DNA of 64,000 bases from Echinometra lucunter (Eukaryota; Echinodermata; Echinoidea; Camarodonta; Echinometridae), in assembly GCA_029962745.1 (NCBI GenBank), contig CM057160.1, positions 2,274,815-2,338,814 of the forward strand, given 5' to 3'. Of the stretch, positions 23,601 to 44,796 are shown piece by piece. The notes under the pieces are model-generated. The model saw only the letters and a list, made by a program, of their open reading frames with translations. It was not told the origin of the DNA and did no database searches. The position numbers and the translations under genes were made by a program. Every line of letters starts with the position of its first letter. Position 1 is the first letter of the stretch.

Positions 23601-25590
23601 GAAAGTAAGGAGATATTATGATGGAGATGGTAATGGTGGTGGTGGTGGTGTTGGTGGTGGTGGTGGTGGTGTTGGTGGTGGTGGTGGTGGTGTTGGTGGT
23701 GGTGGTGGTGGTGGTAGTGATGAGGATGATGATGGTGATGAGGATCGATGATACTGAGGAGGATGAAGACTACCATGATGACAATTTGTTCATTATATTA
23801 TGTCTCTTGCTGACTAACACATAATGGGTCTTTCTCTTTTCGAATTACAGCTACAACTCTTAGATGGACAGTCCTCCATTTGACCAAGTTTGAAGATGCT
23901 CAGCGCAGGATGCAAGACGAACTTGACAGCGTAGTAGGCAGGGATAGGATGCCAACCCTTGAGGACAAACCAAATCTACCTTACACCCAAGCATTCCTGG
24001 CGGAGAGCATACGATTCTCTTCCCCTGGCCCTCTTGGTAATCCATTGACTACTGAATTCTTAACCAGGGGCCTACGCGATTCCAGTAGGCAACGGGATAA
24101 GTAAACTTGTAACCAGATAACATACAGGAAGTTCTGGTAAACGTGGTAGATAACACGCGATTCCTTCTCTTGCAATAATTGCTTCTCGTCAATTTCGTAT
24201 ATCATGTATATTAAACGAATATCAAACTTAAAGAAGAATGCAACCCAGACATCAGTGTGCTTCCAGTGAATGAAGAAGAACAAGAGGAGTAAACAGTGAA
24301 AGTTTGATCAAAATCGGACAATCTGTTCAAGAGTTATGAACTCTGAAAGTTTAAATAAATCCTTATTATGGGGATCCTTGGGTTGGCAACTCCACCAGCA
24401 TCTGTGATGTCATCGTGGACAACTCTCCATTCATTTTGTACACAGAATTTCACATTTTCTTCATTTTCAAGAAAAATAGAAATTTGTTTGATTTATTGTT
24501 TGAGTATGACATGGCTATATCAATTCTGCAAGCAGTTTGGGAAGAATAATGTGGATTCCTGACTGGAAATTTCGTATAAATCAATTTTTTTGAAAACTTA
24601 TGTACAAAATGAATGGAGAGTTGTCCACGATGACATCACAGATGCTGGCAAAGTTGCCAACTCAAGGATCCGATAGTAAGGATGTACAATAAACTTTCAA
24701 ACTTCATAACTCTTGAACAGATTTCCGATTTTGCTCAAACTTTCACTGTTTACTCTTCTTGGTCATCTTTATTCATGAATAGCACACTGATGCCTGGGTT
24801 GCATTCTCCTTTAAACACTGACCTAAACCCCAAACCTGATGCCTTCATCATTAGGCCCTACCCTAAACATAGAAATAACTGTATAGCCCATTTCAAAAGA
24901 AATATAACTTCCTCCATCACATAATTACTCTCATCTTCCATTTCTCAGGAGTACCTCACGGAGCAAAGGAAGACACCAAGCTCCACGGCTACGACATCCC
25001 AAAGGGTACCGTGGTCATCGCAAACCTGTACGCAGTCCTCTACGATGATAAGATCTTCCCAGAACCAGCAACGTTCAATCCAACACGGTTCTTGGATGAC
25101 GAAGGCAAAGTCAAGATGTCATTAGTTGAAAGAGCACATTCTCAATTTGGAATAGGTAAAGGACAAGTTATGTTGTACCGACGATTAAATGTTATGCACT
25201 TTGTGCAACGTTTGACAATCAGCATGTCGTTATCATGGTTATGAAAGGAAGGGGGTGGGGCATGAGTGAAAGATACTATCGTATAGTACAGAAGTAAGAT
25301 TTGGATATTGCGTTTTTAATACTGCCATTTCTCTTGCATTCGGTTGTATTATTGTAACAGAACTTTATATGTCCTTTTTCCTTATGTCTGTGATTTGTCC
25401 CAACCACTCAGGTCGCCGGCAATGCGTTGGCATGGAAATGGCGCTCATGGAACGTTTCGTCTTCATCACTCACCTCGTTCATCGATTCAATGTAAGGGCA
25501 CCCAACGGACCTGACGCCGTCTGTCTTGACGCAAGGGGTGGACTATCATTTGTGCCTCTGCCCTTTGAAATAGTACTGACGGAGCGTTAA
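20644..25590 (+). CDS. Cytochrome P450, CYP2 clan, six exons (gene A)
   Basis: Exons are 20644-20992, 22148-22456, 23065-23364, 23851-24036, 24949-25155 and 25412-25590, joined by GT-AG introns that are all phase 1. This gives 509 residues. Visible features are an N-terminal membrane anchor (about residues 10-26), the proline hinge LPPGP, the C-helix WKEQR (127-131), the I-helix AAGTETT (313-319), the K-helix ESIR (371-374), PTRF (426-429) and the heme loop FGIGRRQCVG with the ligand Cys455. The enzyme would be a microsomal monooxygenase using NADPH-P450 reductase; the substrate is unknown. It is 5' to, and in the same direction as, a close paralogue (31710-40497) with identical intron positions, so the two arose by tandem duplication. 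Two 590-bp foldback elements lie in introns 1 and 4. AATAAA occurs at 25853. Confidence 0.92.
21154..21748. mobile_element. 595-bp foldback element in intron 1 of P450 gene A
   Basis: The element starts TTAAAGGAGAATGCAAC and ends GTTGCATTCTCCTTTAA. The inverted similarity runs about 200 bases inward on each side (for example GAGTTGGCAACTTTGCCAGC with GGCAAAGTTGCCAATTC). TTAA borders fit a piggyBac-type target but do not prove it. The nearly full-length open frame through its right arm and exon 2 is accidental. Confidence 0.75.
23618..23736. repeat. (GGT)n microsatellite in intron 3 of P450 gene A
   Basis: GGT triplets with GTT interruptions spaced regularly at about 30 bases. It ends about 115 bases before the exon 4 acceptor. 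Confidence 0.85.
24228..24814. mobile_element. 587-bp foldback element in intron 4 of P450 gene A
   Basis: Same family as 21154-21748: TTAAAGAAGAATGCAACCC at the left, GGGTTGCATTCTCCTTTAA at the right, the same ATGACATCACAGATGCTGGC segments, and TTAA on both borders. Orientation cannot be assigned because the element is nearly symmetrical. Confidence 0.75.
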
Positions 25591-25852
25591 CTATGCTAAC
25601 CCACTTGACCATTTTGCGTGTATAAAGGTAGCTTTGCAAAATGTAGTGCCTCGGAAAGACTCGTCCCTCAAAATGCATAATACTGTTGTTTGCAATGGTT
25701 GCTTTCCGAGCTCGTCTTTTCATATGTTTCGCTAGATATCCATGGCGATCAGCTCGAGACGCAGCATGTCGTACTGACGCAGTATAGTGTCATTCTTACT
25801 CCGTAGCTGAGGTAGACAGAACTACGTCAACAAAATAACGTCGGGCATTATG

Positions 25853-25858
25853 AATAAA
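25853..25858 (+). terminator. Candidate poly(A) signal of P450 gene A
   Basis: AATAAA 263 bases beyond the stop codon on the coding strand. Confidence 0.4.
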
Positions 25859-26299
25859 AATGGTTCATTGATGTGTACATAGAGAGATTCAGGAAAGGTC
25901 TTCTACTCCTTCCCTCCACCGAAAAAAATAAAATAATGAAAACGACAGGGGCGCCATCCAGATATAAAGCGTAAACATTTTTATAATCATTATTATTATC
26001 ATTATTATTGTTATTATTATTACTTGTTTATTTGACCAGATTAACAAAAAGCACAGGTACAGTACATCAATAGCAGCGGACAAATACATCATAAGAATGA
26101 AGGAACGTGTAAAAAAAGAAGATTAGAAATAGATGAATTATGTTCAGTTAATACCTCAGTATTATGAATCACCAATTTAGAATTAAAAAAAAAATCAGCC
26201 TTAAGACAAAATTCACAACATGTCTTGTGAAATGAGCCCATTTCACTGATGACTTTCTTATCAATAATTCCGTCCAGTGTCAGCATTCCAAAAGCTAGT

Positions 26300-26758
26300 C
26301 TTTAATCACTGAGGCCTGTAGCTTCTTTCATTGCTCTTTCTTCATCTCTTACCTCTGCTGTCCTTTGCAGAGCATGGAATACGTCTGCGATTGAAAGACT
26401 AGTCATAGCAGGCACTGGGTGATTTCAAGTTTAGTGTTGACCTGTTGGTGTTAGTGTTAGGCTGATTTCTACATCAACGCAGCTCCAAATTAAAAATAAA
26501 ACTGGTCTTGGGACAACTGTCACTTGGAGTTGAGCAGTCAATAATGTCATTTGAACCACTTTTGCAAACTCAGATTAGGTGTTGGAACTATGGAAAGCAA
26601 TCAAAATTATGCTTCTAACACCAACACCAGCACCAACACCGAACTTGAAATCACCCATTAAGCTGGGTACTGTACATGGTGCTGGGTCGACTAGTCTCGC
26701 AATCACAGACTGAGCTGGAAAGAGCAAAGAAAAGACCTAGCAGGCCGCCGTGATTAAA
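26300..26758. mobile_element. Long imperfect inverted-repeat element
   Basis: CTTTAATCACTGAGGCCTG at the left matches GCCGCCGTGATTAAAG at the right. Inner pairs also match (GACTAGTC; GGGTGATTTCAAGTT with GAACTTGAAATCACCC; TTGGTGTTAGTGTTAG with CTAACACCAACACC). The central sequence is unique. It abuts the retroelement remnant that follows. Confidence 0.6.
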
Positions 26759-27089
26759 GGCTTCACAAAAATGACGAAGACACGACTTTTATCAAATAAA
26801 TTCCAGTTGATCACCGCCCGGACTCAATTGTATCACAACTCCTTCTTCCCGCGAACAGTTGTGGCATGGAACATGCTCCCCCATGAAACCCTGGTTTCTA
26901 CTACGGCAGGACCTTCCAGGGAGCTTTGTTAAAAAAAAAGCCACTGATGGCGGAGATGTTTTTACTTGCACGTTGTACATAAGCACCGACTACACTGCAC
27001 ACAAGCACCTTGCCAGACAAGTTTCTCCCTTGACACAACATCCTGACTGATGGATCCTGTCAAGTACTGATGTAGAAGTAGAAGTAGAA
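26759..27089 (+). pseudogene. Non-LTR retroelement reverse-transcriptase tail fragment
   Basis: The plus strand encodes LITARTQLYHNSFFPRTVV followed by AWNMLP, the typical last block of many non-LTR reverse transcriptase ORFs (TRTxxYKNSFFPRTVxxWNxLP). A stop soon after, an ACATAAGCACCGAC-type 3' region and a (TAGAAG)n tail at 27071-27089 complete the picture. It is 5'-truncated by the inverted-repeat element at its left. Confidence 0.75.
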
Positions 27090-27656
27090 GTATCTTAGTT
27101 TGTAGGATGAGTTTTTCTTTGGGAAATAACAGTATTTTTAATAACATGCTTAATATGACTGTGCTTAAAGCTGTCGACGTAGATTTTTTTTTTTGTTATT
27201 ATAGGACTCAATAAATCTTATCTTCCACTATGGAAATAGAGGATCACTGGATAGCACATGTATTCTGTTATAGTACATTTTAAAGGTGTAATAAAGTAGA
27301 CACTAAAATCTTGATGTTTAGTAGCCGGAATTATAATTTTAAAAATAAATAAATAAATACATTTGTAAATAGCTCACGCCTTATCACATGCTACTTGAAA
27401 TTTTCCTTAAAACTGTTACAGACATAAACTTATAAACGATAATTCCTATTCACGCTTTTTATCACTCATTTTAAGGAAAAGACGGGAAGAATTCTAATAG
27501 TTATCTGTTTGTTGTTTTATATTGTAAATAAAATTACCTAACGAGTGGATGGATAATGAAACTTTTGTGTTAGTATTTTGTGTGGAACAGCGAGCAGATA
27601 GAAGCGTACTTAATAAACTCCATCCCCTTCCCAACCCGACTATAGAATAAAGTCCT

Positions 27657-28074
27657 CAAGCCCACCACACAGTGAACGATCCGTCTGCGATCCGATTTTG
27701 GAAAAAAAAAATTGTTATAGCATTCAAACATGTGAAATCATAATGATCGCAGTTTCGAATGGTCGTATAAATACAAAAATCAAAGTTCCGGGCTATTGCG
27801 AGCCTCCCTGTAGGAATAAAAGCGAACTCAGTTCCGAATAGAAGTGACGTCACAGCAATCTTGCGATCGGCTACGATTTGAAGCCGATTTGGCCTTTACT
27901 CCGACGACAAGGTTTGCAGTTAACCAAAATTTCCATTTTAGTTTTCCTATGATTATTTTGAACTTCAAATAAGATAATAATTTAACTAGTTTAAACTTTC
28001 ATAATAAGTTAATGCTAAATGCCAATCCCAATTCAAAAATTGGGTCGCAGTCGGATCGTATAGTATGCGGTGGA
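27657..28074. mobile_element. MITE-like element with degenerate long termini
   Basis: The left end AAGCCCACCACACAG...GCGATCCGATTTT and the right end AAAATTGGGTCGCAGTCGG...GCGGTGGACTTTG are inverted relatives over about 45 bases. No protein is visible inside. Confidence 0.5.
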
Positions 28075-30365
28075 CTTTGCAATTTTCAGTTGTATAGAAG
28101 TTCCCCAGTTTTATATAGATGTAACTTCACATTAGTGAAGTACCAATGAAAAATCACTACTAGAATATATCCTTGAACATGTTGGAAAAAAGCAAATGTT
28201 CATACCTTGTTAACACGACTGGTAATTTTGTTGTATTAAAACCATTAAACGAGTTATTCACTGTCTTCCTTGACCTCGTTCATGGAGTCGTATTAATCTT
28301 TCTGATCTTTGGTTGATTAATGACTGGTCATTTTTAAAAAAAATAGATGAGGCAGTTACATTTCGGCGTGTTGTAGAAATAGAGGCACATATATCAATTG
28401 TAGTCATACCACTACATTAGTCATGTTAATGCATTTTTTCAATTCCCTCCAAAGTCGATTTCTTATCTGTTCAGATCTGGTTTTTTAAAATCATTTCATG
28501 TACATTTTCAGACTGTCTATGAGAGTGCATGTATTTTGTTAACTAATGATTACGTGTTTTTTTTTAAACTTATTGATTGTTAACTGAACAATTTCCGCCT
28601 CCCAGCTGCTTGTTCTTTCTTTTACTTTGAATAAACCTATGAATGGATGAATGAATGAATGAATGAATGAATGAATGAATGAATGAACGAATGAATGAAT
28701 GAATGTCAGGTTTTAATGACACAAAACGTTCTGTATGGGGGGATCCACGATTTTGTAAATGAGGGAGGAGGAGGATGAATCTTAGAAATTCTCTGCCCCC
28801 CCCCCAAAAAAAGAGTTCATCACATATTTTAGGGTCTCTTTGTCCTTCCAAAAATTGTGACAGCAAAAAGACAAAACAAAATAATAAAACATTAAGAATA
28901 CCTTTACCATGCAACCCTGTGAAACTATCACATCTGTTGCAAAGATAAGTCTTACAAATAGAAATAAATCTAGCATTTCTCATTTTTCTGTATCATGTAG
29001 GACATGTAGGATGACTTTGGAAACATTAATAGCTCAAAATAATCATCTAACACGCATCCTAAAATAGTGATATGACAGATCAGAAATAGGGCTAAATCAT
29101 GCAAGGACACATCCCAGGGCACAGTTCTTGCGGTTGCGGTTGCGGTTGCCCCAAATACTTCGAACCATCTGATTACATATTCTTAAACTTGACACGAACC
29201 ATGGTTGCTTCCTACTATCTTAAAAATTATCTCGATATTCATTATATCTTCCTCCAGGTTAGATCTCTTTCTGCTTAATAAAATTATTTTTAAAAAAAAC
29301 CAAGACAGGATTCTTTAGCCACAAAATGTCGAGATATCTAATGCTTGTTTAATAAGAAGAACGTCGTATGGATCGTATTAAAGAAGTTAATTACTGTTTT
29401 TTTTTTAAAATGTTGAAAGGTCCATATGATTTTCCAATACTTCTTCAAAAAAGAACCCTGCATATGTGTTGTAATGCAAGTTTTATACCCCATCTCTACC
29501 AATATTTTATGAATTATATACACTGACGAATCATGATATTCAAAATTCATAATTGCTGCCATTATGTATCGCTATTTTTTTTTTCAAATAGTATACCACA
29601 ATGTTGAAGATGTTTTTCTTTAAACCGTCCAATTCATAATACTCCTAGTGCAATGAAATTTCATGAATGGAAAGTCAAGTCAAGCCATCTACAAATTTTG
29701 GAACTATTGTCTGATTGTATGGAACTTTTTGTCCTCTTCCTTAAGAATAACTTCATAATAACTTCATTCATTTGGGAAGGAAGCTTGAATTGAATTGAAT
29801 TTATTTGAAAAACTTCATTCACATATGTACATGAATATTCTGTTTTACAATACTTTAATCATATAACTCTCATCATTTCATCAACAATTTGTCATCTCGT
29901 TATCACTTGTTTACAAATTTAATTTCATAAATTCAGTACCCCTACACCATGTACACCTTTGTTGCAGTGCCTTTCTCCTTCCGTTGAAACATCAACATCA
30001 TCAACATTATAATTTTCAGTCTTTTGGGATCATCAACCTCTCAAGTCTCAGTATGCTTTTAATGATGATCCTTTTTGTTCTTCTTATTGTTAAGAATTCA
30101 TTCGATGTGAGTTGCATATATTTATATGCTTTATTAAGTCTCAGATATTACAAAGGTAATCATACAAAAATCAAAAACAGAAAATGCTTAAATCTATTGT
30201 AATATTTGCTTGTCTTAACTGAAAAGTGAATTCAGTTATCATTCGCCCGTATGACCTTGAAAAGCGGAAATGGCTTTGGAAATAGGTCGAATTTCGTACA
30301 GGTCACTCGATAAATGTTGCGTTTAAGAGCTATCAGCCAAGCATGGTAGACAGAAGAATTACATA
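28075..30365. other. Gene-free AT-rich stretch
   Basis: It holds a (GAAT)n microsatellite at 28646-28704, three GGTTGC hexamers near 29127-29148 and a poly-C run. I see no exon or retroelement border. Confidence 0.55.
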
Positions 30366-31051
30366 CACTCAACAACAAAAAATGAAAGTGAACACTTTTT
30401 CAAGTTCAGATTTTTCATAGAAGATTGTGATAAAAATCAATATATCATATATCAAATTAAATGAGTGTTTTTTGGGTTTTTTTACTTTGGCGATTTGGAA
30501 CAGTTGAATGAATGTGTTCGCTCATGCATAAAAAAATTTATGTTTACCTACCAGGGTGAAAGTCAGTTATTACGTTTACTACTTGAAAAATTGATTAAAA
30601 CTCTAATTTGGGGCATATAGTCACTCTTGAGTCTACTCGAGATGTCATTTAAATTCTGGACTTAACAGAAGCTTCTTCTCTTTTATTTTCTTTATTTTAC
30701 CTCAAGTTCGGGGGGAGGGGGATGGTGACTGGAAAGAGATTTAGAGAGCAAAGGCTCATTATTAAATGCCTTTATATTGTGTAAGTTTAACATTCTGCTC
30801 CCAAAGTTAAGTGGAATAGCTTTTACACCTGAATGGCACACTGTCCAGTTTTGCTATTTTTACTTTTGTACCTTGGAAGAGATAAACGAATATGTTCACT
30901 CATGTGTAAGTTTTCTCTTTATGTTTGCCTACCAGATGAAAAGACAATTAAATTTTCTTTAATTTGATATATGATATACTGATTTTTATCAAAGTCTTCT
31001 ATGAAAAATCTGAACTTGAAAAAGTGTTCACTTTCTTTTTTTGTTGAGGTA
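30366..31051. mobile_element. 686-bp element with about 95-bp terminal inverted repeats and TA borders
   Basis: The left arm TACACTCAACAACAAAAAA and the right arm TTTTTTTGTTGAGGTA are inverted complements, and the match continues inward through GTGAACACTTTTTCAAGTTC and ATATATCAAATTAAA on both sides. TA borders and size fit a non-autonomous Tc1/mariner-like element, an inference. Inside, TGTTCxCTCATGxxT and ATGTTTxCCTACCAG occur twice in direct orientation. Confidence 0.65.
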
Positions 31052-31074
31052 TAAGATGAAGTTAGAGGAAAAAG

Positions 31075-31075
<1 letters not shown>

Positions 31076-31114
<39 letters not shown>

Positions 31115-31135
31115 ATGAGGGAGATAGAGAGAGAC

Positions 31136-31176
<41 letters not shown>
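31076..31176. repeat. (GA)n microsatellite
   Basis: Two GA blocks separated by GCATGAGGGAGATAG, 25 bases downstream of the element at 30366-31051. Confidence 0.9.
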
Positions 31177-31178
<2 letters not shown>

Positions 31179-31709
31179 ATGATGAAGTTGGTTGACCTTT
31201 CTCATTGACATTGTCCTCAATGACGTAATAATGATATACGTATATAAAGACTGGGACGATACGGTTTTAATCCCATCGTCATCGGGCAGCTTTCGTATAA
31301 CCACTCCTATGGCGACCGTTGAATATATTTTCTTGTAATGCATGGGTTATTGGAAAACTTCATAGGAAAGAGAGCAAACTATTATCTCTTTCATTTACAC
31401 TTCATAAAGGAAAAAAGAATAAACAGGCAACACATCTCTGTTACTTTTTGTACAACGAATTGTGTGGATTACTTGGGCATCCTGATACCGTAGCTAAATC
31501 CTGTTTATTACTGAGGATTGTTAAATCATAGGCATATAGGATAATATTTATCTGGAGAATTTATTCAAGTCGCGATTATCCCTGTTCATTTCCAAAATAC
31601 ATCTTTATCGATGTTTTAACAAGAAACAGAAACAAATCAATGTAGGGATAGCAACCATTACCAGGAATTTACCTCGCTCTCTGCATTCAAATAAAGCTCT
31701 ATTCAAAAG

Positions 31710-40497
<8,788 letters not shown>

Positions 40498-40798
40498 ATA
40501 GAAGTTATAGCCGATATCAGATTGGCTTCAGCCCACGGGATCGACGGTCCACGAGAACGACGATATCGGTCCAGAGAACCCTCATTCACAATGATTAAAG
40601 TTGACCTAAGGCCCCGAAACCGAAAGTGAAAGGAATAGTAGGTCCGCTGTCTGCTTTTATGTAGGTTCATGGTTCGGCTTTTTCGGGCCGGTAGACACAG
40701 TCGGCCTACTGAGATTTTTTGTATGAAATTAATATTGCACTACAATGAAACTATACATAGGACAGTGGTAACTGGTATTTTTTTAGTGTTCTTATGGT

Positions 40799-41024
40799 TA
40801 TCCCTGCTGGAAAGAACACAGTGTCCCACATATTGTTCACAGTGTGTTCACATTGTAGAACACACTGTGAACATTGTGGAACACACTGTGAACACACAAT
40901 GTGAAATCATCTTCACACTGTTAAATTTGAGCGTATCAACACCGTGAATCTCATATTCACAGGATCCACTATGTTAACACACTGTGAACACACTGGGTGA
41001 TACTGTGATCTTCCCAGCAGGGTA
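40799..41024. mobile_element. MITE with CCCTGCTGGAAAGA termini and iterated CACAGTGTG motifs
   Basis: TATCCCTGCTGGAAAGA at the left and TCTTCCCAGCAGGGTA at the right are near-perfect inverted complements that include TA. Inside, TTCACAGTGTG and CACACTGTGAACA occur repeatedly in both orientations. It lies about 300 bases past the stop codon of P450 gene B, so it could be in its 3' region. Confidence 0.7.
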
Positions 41025-42320
41025 CAGTTGGCAACTGGAACCTGGTGGCCCCTGTATAAAGTATATGGGAATTTGAAAAGTCAATTGTCAATGGATTAAG
41101 TCTGTGGGAAAGAGAAAATTCAGTATCCAATGGGGTAAAATAGGTTCCTATACTTCGATCGTTTTATACGAGGACTTAAAAGCGTACGTTCCGTGATTTC
41201 TTACAAGCATACACATGATACACATGCTTTAGGAGTCACGCAAAAAACAAATACTCACTCGTGATAATCTGGGAATGTATATATTTATCTTTTAGGAAGA
41301 TATTTTTGTCAAAATCATTTCATTAATGGATGTAAACAACTTTATTCCAACTTTATGTGTTAAAGTGTAGGAGATATACTGAAGATAAAATGTCCACCTC
41401 AATATTACAGCGGTATTATCATGCGTACCGCGAGGTATGTTTAAGGTCTCGATGATAAACCTATGTGACCAGTTATGGCGGTAGCATGGCGTCAAGATAT
41501 ACATGGTATAGTGTATGGTGAATGGACGTGCTTTTAACACGATTAATGAAAAGCTAGAAAACAAAATTAGACCATATTAGGAAGTAAAAGTATTGCTGTG
41601 TTGCTGTTTGTTCTGTTTTCCTTTATGCATGTGGATCGATTAATTGAAACAATTATGTTTTTGTCTGCTTTCTGAAAAATAAAGTTGAACTGTGAAGTTT
41701 GAACTGATGTAGTATTTTTACTATCTTTTGTTGTCATTGTCAAGAAGCAAAGAAACAAAATATAATATTCAGATCAGGTTTTCACTTCAAAGGTTTTGAT
41801 AGGAGGTATCCATGCTCCTTCCCCTAGCAAGCAAGGGACAAGAAACATACAATTTTTATGTGACAAAAAAAGGTTTTAAAACCCTAATCTTAAATCCACT
41901 TAACCAACATGATGGTTAAGTGTTTGGGTTTTTCCCGGGGTGCATAATCTTCTGCGCAATCATGACAACAGTCCTTTACCAGTTACGCCCTATGATTCGA
42001 AGCAGATGTCCTAAGCTTGAAATGGTTAAAATGAATTAGTATAAATGGAGGTTTCGCGATAAATTCTAATTATTCTTGATTATTCAAGTGTATTTTATTA
42101 AGACGAGTACTGATCAATCACCAGGGTCAATGTCGCCACAAATAACGATTATTTCCTTCCTTGCTCGTGCATTGCTCGTGCACTAACCATGACCACAGGA
42201 GGTGCTATTACACCACCTTCGTCACCATCGTCATGGTGTTGACTTTAATATAGGCAGAAGCCCTTTGTGAAGAAGAAGAAGCAGTAGAAGAAGAAGAAGA
42301 AGAAGAAGAAGAAGAAGAAG

Positions 42321-42352
<32 letters not shown>

Positions 42353-44796
42353 GAAAAAGAAGAAGAAGAAATAGAAGAAGAAGAAGAAGAAGAAGAAGAA
42401 GAAGAAGGAAGAAGAAGAAGAAGAAAGTGCTTTGCTTACCCAGGGTAATCTCTTGACCATTAAATTCTTTGGTTTTGTTTCTTAATAGCTCTTAATGTCC
42501 CTTATACTAAGGTTTATCTGACTCCAAGAGATTATTACCTGTATATCTAATTTTATGATTTTGAAATATTCTAGGTTTCATAGTTATTAAGCCTTATTAT
42601 GAGCACGGAATAAAGTAATCTATTCCGTCTTTTAGAGGCAGTTCACAATTTCGAATCATAATGTATCAGTACATGACCTAATTTATTGATTTAATGTCGA
42701 TGTCCAATGCTTATTCAACGAATTACAATTTGTTGATCTCTGATTGTATCCATTAGACAACTTGATATTAGATAAACATCTGGATCAGGTGTGGATTAAC
42801 GACTTTGAAACTTAAAGTATTTTTGATCATTAGACAGACACTAGGATAATATCTATAATGTGATATCGCAAGCAATTCGAACAAGTACATTTGACACGTT
42901 TTAAAAAGGCAAACAGTACTTGCACGAATCATGTCGTCACTAATGACTAACTCCCCCCCCCCCCCCTCCCCTCCGGTTCGGTTCATAAAAGAAACAATAC
43001 ATTTTGGGCTCCATTTAATATTCAATGTTTTGCTTCAAGTCTAACATGAATATTCATTGTAAATCCAGGAAAAGCTTGTGTTCTATTGTGCTAGCAAACG
43101 CAGGCACTAAAGATCGAAATATGGTTTGATAGATTACACCAGCATATAAGGATATAGTGAAAGATTTCATTATACACTGTACCATCATGCAAACGCCTTT
43201 TTGTATGTGCTCTTCTGTTTATTATGATGCTGTGGAAATCCCGTCTAAAGATGCAATTCACTATCCCAATCCCTTTTTTTTTTCTCTCTCTCTCCATCTT
43301 TGTGTTCACAACAGTACACTTCTTTGTCTTTAATATATACCGTCTCGATGCGCACCCTTTCCCCCTCACCCCCCCCCCCCCCCCCCCGCTCCCATCGCTG
43401 ACTTCAACCTAAATGTCCTCATCCCTCTTCTCAGTTGACTCCTTCTCTCTCATTCGTCTGATATAATAATATTTCTCGACTTCATTTATGCTCATTGGCT
43501 TAACCCATTCGTGACAGAGGGTCCACATTATGTGGTTTGGTCTAATAACTTTTGATGCAAAGCTCTAAAAATCATACCAAATACATGAGCAGAAAGAGCA
43601 AAAAATTCTACACTTACTGTGCCCATTTTTGTTGCGTCAATATTTGTTGTTTGATGCTGAATTTTTTTTAAAGGAAAATAAGCATTAAAATCCTTAAATT
43701 GGCAATGCGATGAAAATGTTAAAATTACTGTTTTTCCCTGCAAATTGGCAACTTTACGACTTCTCATCATACATTCTGTCAATTTATATTTATTTCAGAT
43801 ACATGATGTTTTATAAGAAAAATGTAGCAATAAAAGAAAAATGTTGATGTTGCCAATTTGAAGAATAAAAGCTGATCAAATTAGGCTTTAAATAATTCCT
43901 GTCACGAATGGGTTAAGGTGTCATGGTGTACTTCACTTTTTACATTATCTGTTTTTTTCATATTGTGTCCCCACGCATTGCCATGAAACATAAGTTCGCC
44001 CATCCCTACCATGCCTACAAATTTCCCTTCAGAAGAAAAAGGTATTATATGCACACGTGACACGAACAAATAAAAGAAACAACAAATCAAACAAGAAATC
44101 TCGAGATAATATGTACTCATACTGACGTATATCGAGATGACTAAACATCCACCACTCATTTGGAGCTGCAAATATTAACAGTCACAGTTAAAAACGTTTC
44201 TCATACTTATCAGTTTATGAGGACACAAAATGGTACGCCAGGGTAGATTTTATAACCACCTTCAACTTGTAAAGGCTTGGTTTAGGAGATTTTCCCAATT
44301 GGGCGAAAGTATTCAAACTTAACATTATTTCAATAAGCAAACTTTCCCCTAAAATCGTATGTACACTATATATTTGTTTTCTTAATTGCAGTGTTACAAA
44401 CCACATTTTTTACGAGCTAACTTCGCAGGACAATTTTAAAGTTTACAGACACATAGCTTGCTACAGTAATTCACGTGTAACATCAGTATATACATGCATA
44501 TATACAGATATTATTATATGAGACCCATTAGACTAGGGTCATTCTTTTTCTGTTAAATGTCACACTCTTGCTATCTCTCTCGCACTTCCTACCAAGTTTC
44601 TATGCTTTAAATCATAGTATCACCTTGATCACATGCGCAGTGACACACAGTCATATTACTTTAATGAAGTCATAATTACTACACTCCTATATTTCGATAC
44701 GTGTCCTCATTAAACATTTCCATAATTACCTTTCCCTCTAGTTGTTGTATTTGTTTTTGTTTGTTGTTTGGTTGTTTTCGTTTTTGTTTTTGTTTT
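41025..44796. other. Gene-free stretch between P450 gene B and the IgSF cluster
   Basis: It contains a (GAA)n microsatellite (42268-42425), poly-C runs near 42953 and 43370, and unique AT-rich sequence. I see no splice-bounded exon and no protein likeness on either strand. Confidence 0.55.
42268..42425. repeat. (GAA)n microsatellite
   Basis: AAG/GAA triplets with TAG interruptions. It lacks the hAT-like termini seen at 12356-12715, so it may be independent. Confidence 0.9.

Noticed and set aside
23495..23776. Poly-His frame on the minus strand
   Set aside because: It is the translation of the (GGT)n microsatellite in a P450 intron.
42245..42460. Poly-Phe frame
   Set aside because: It is the antisense translation of the (GAA)n microsatellite.
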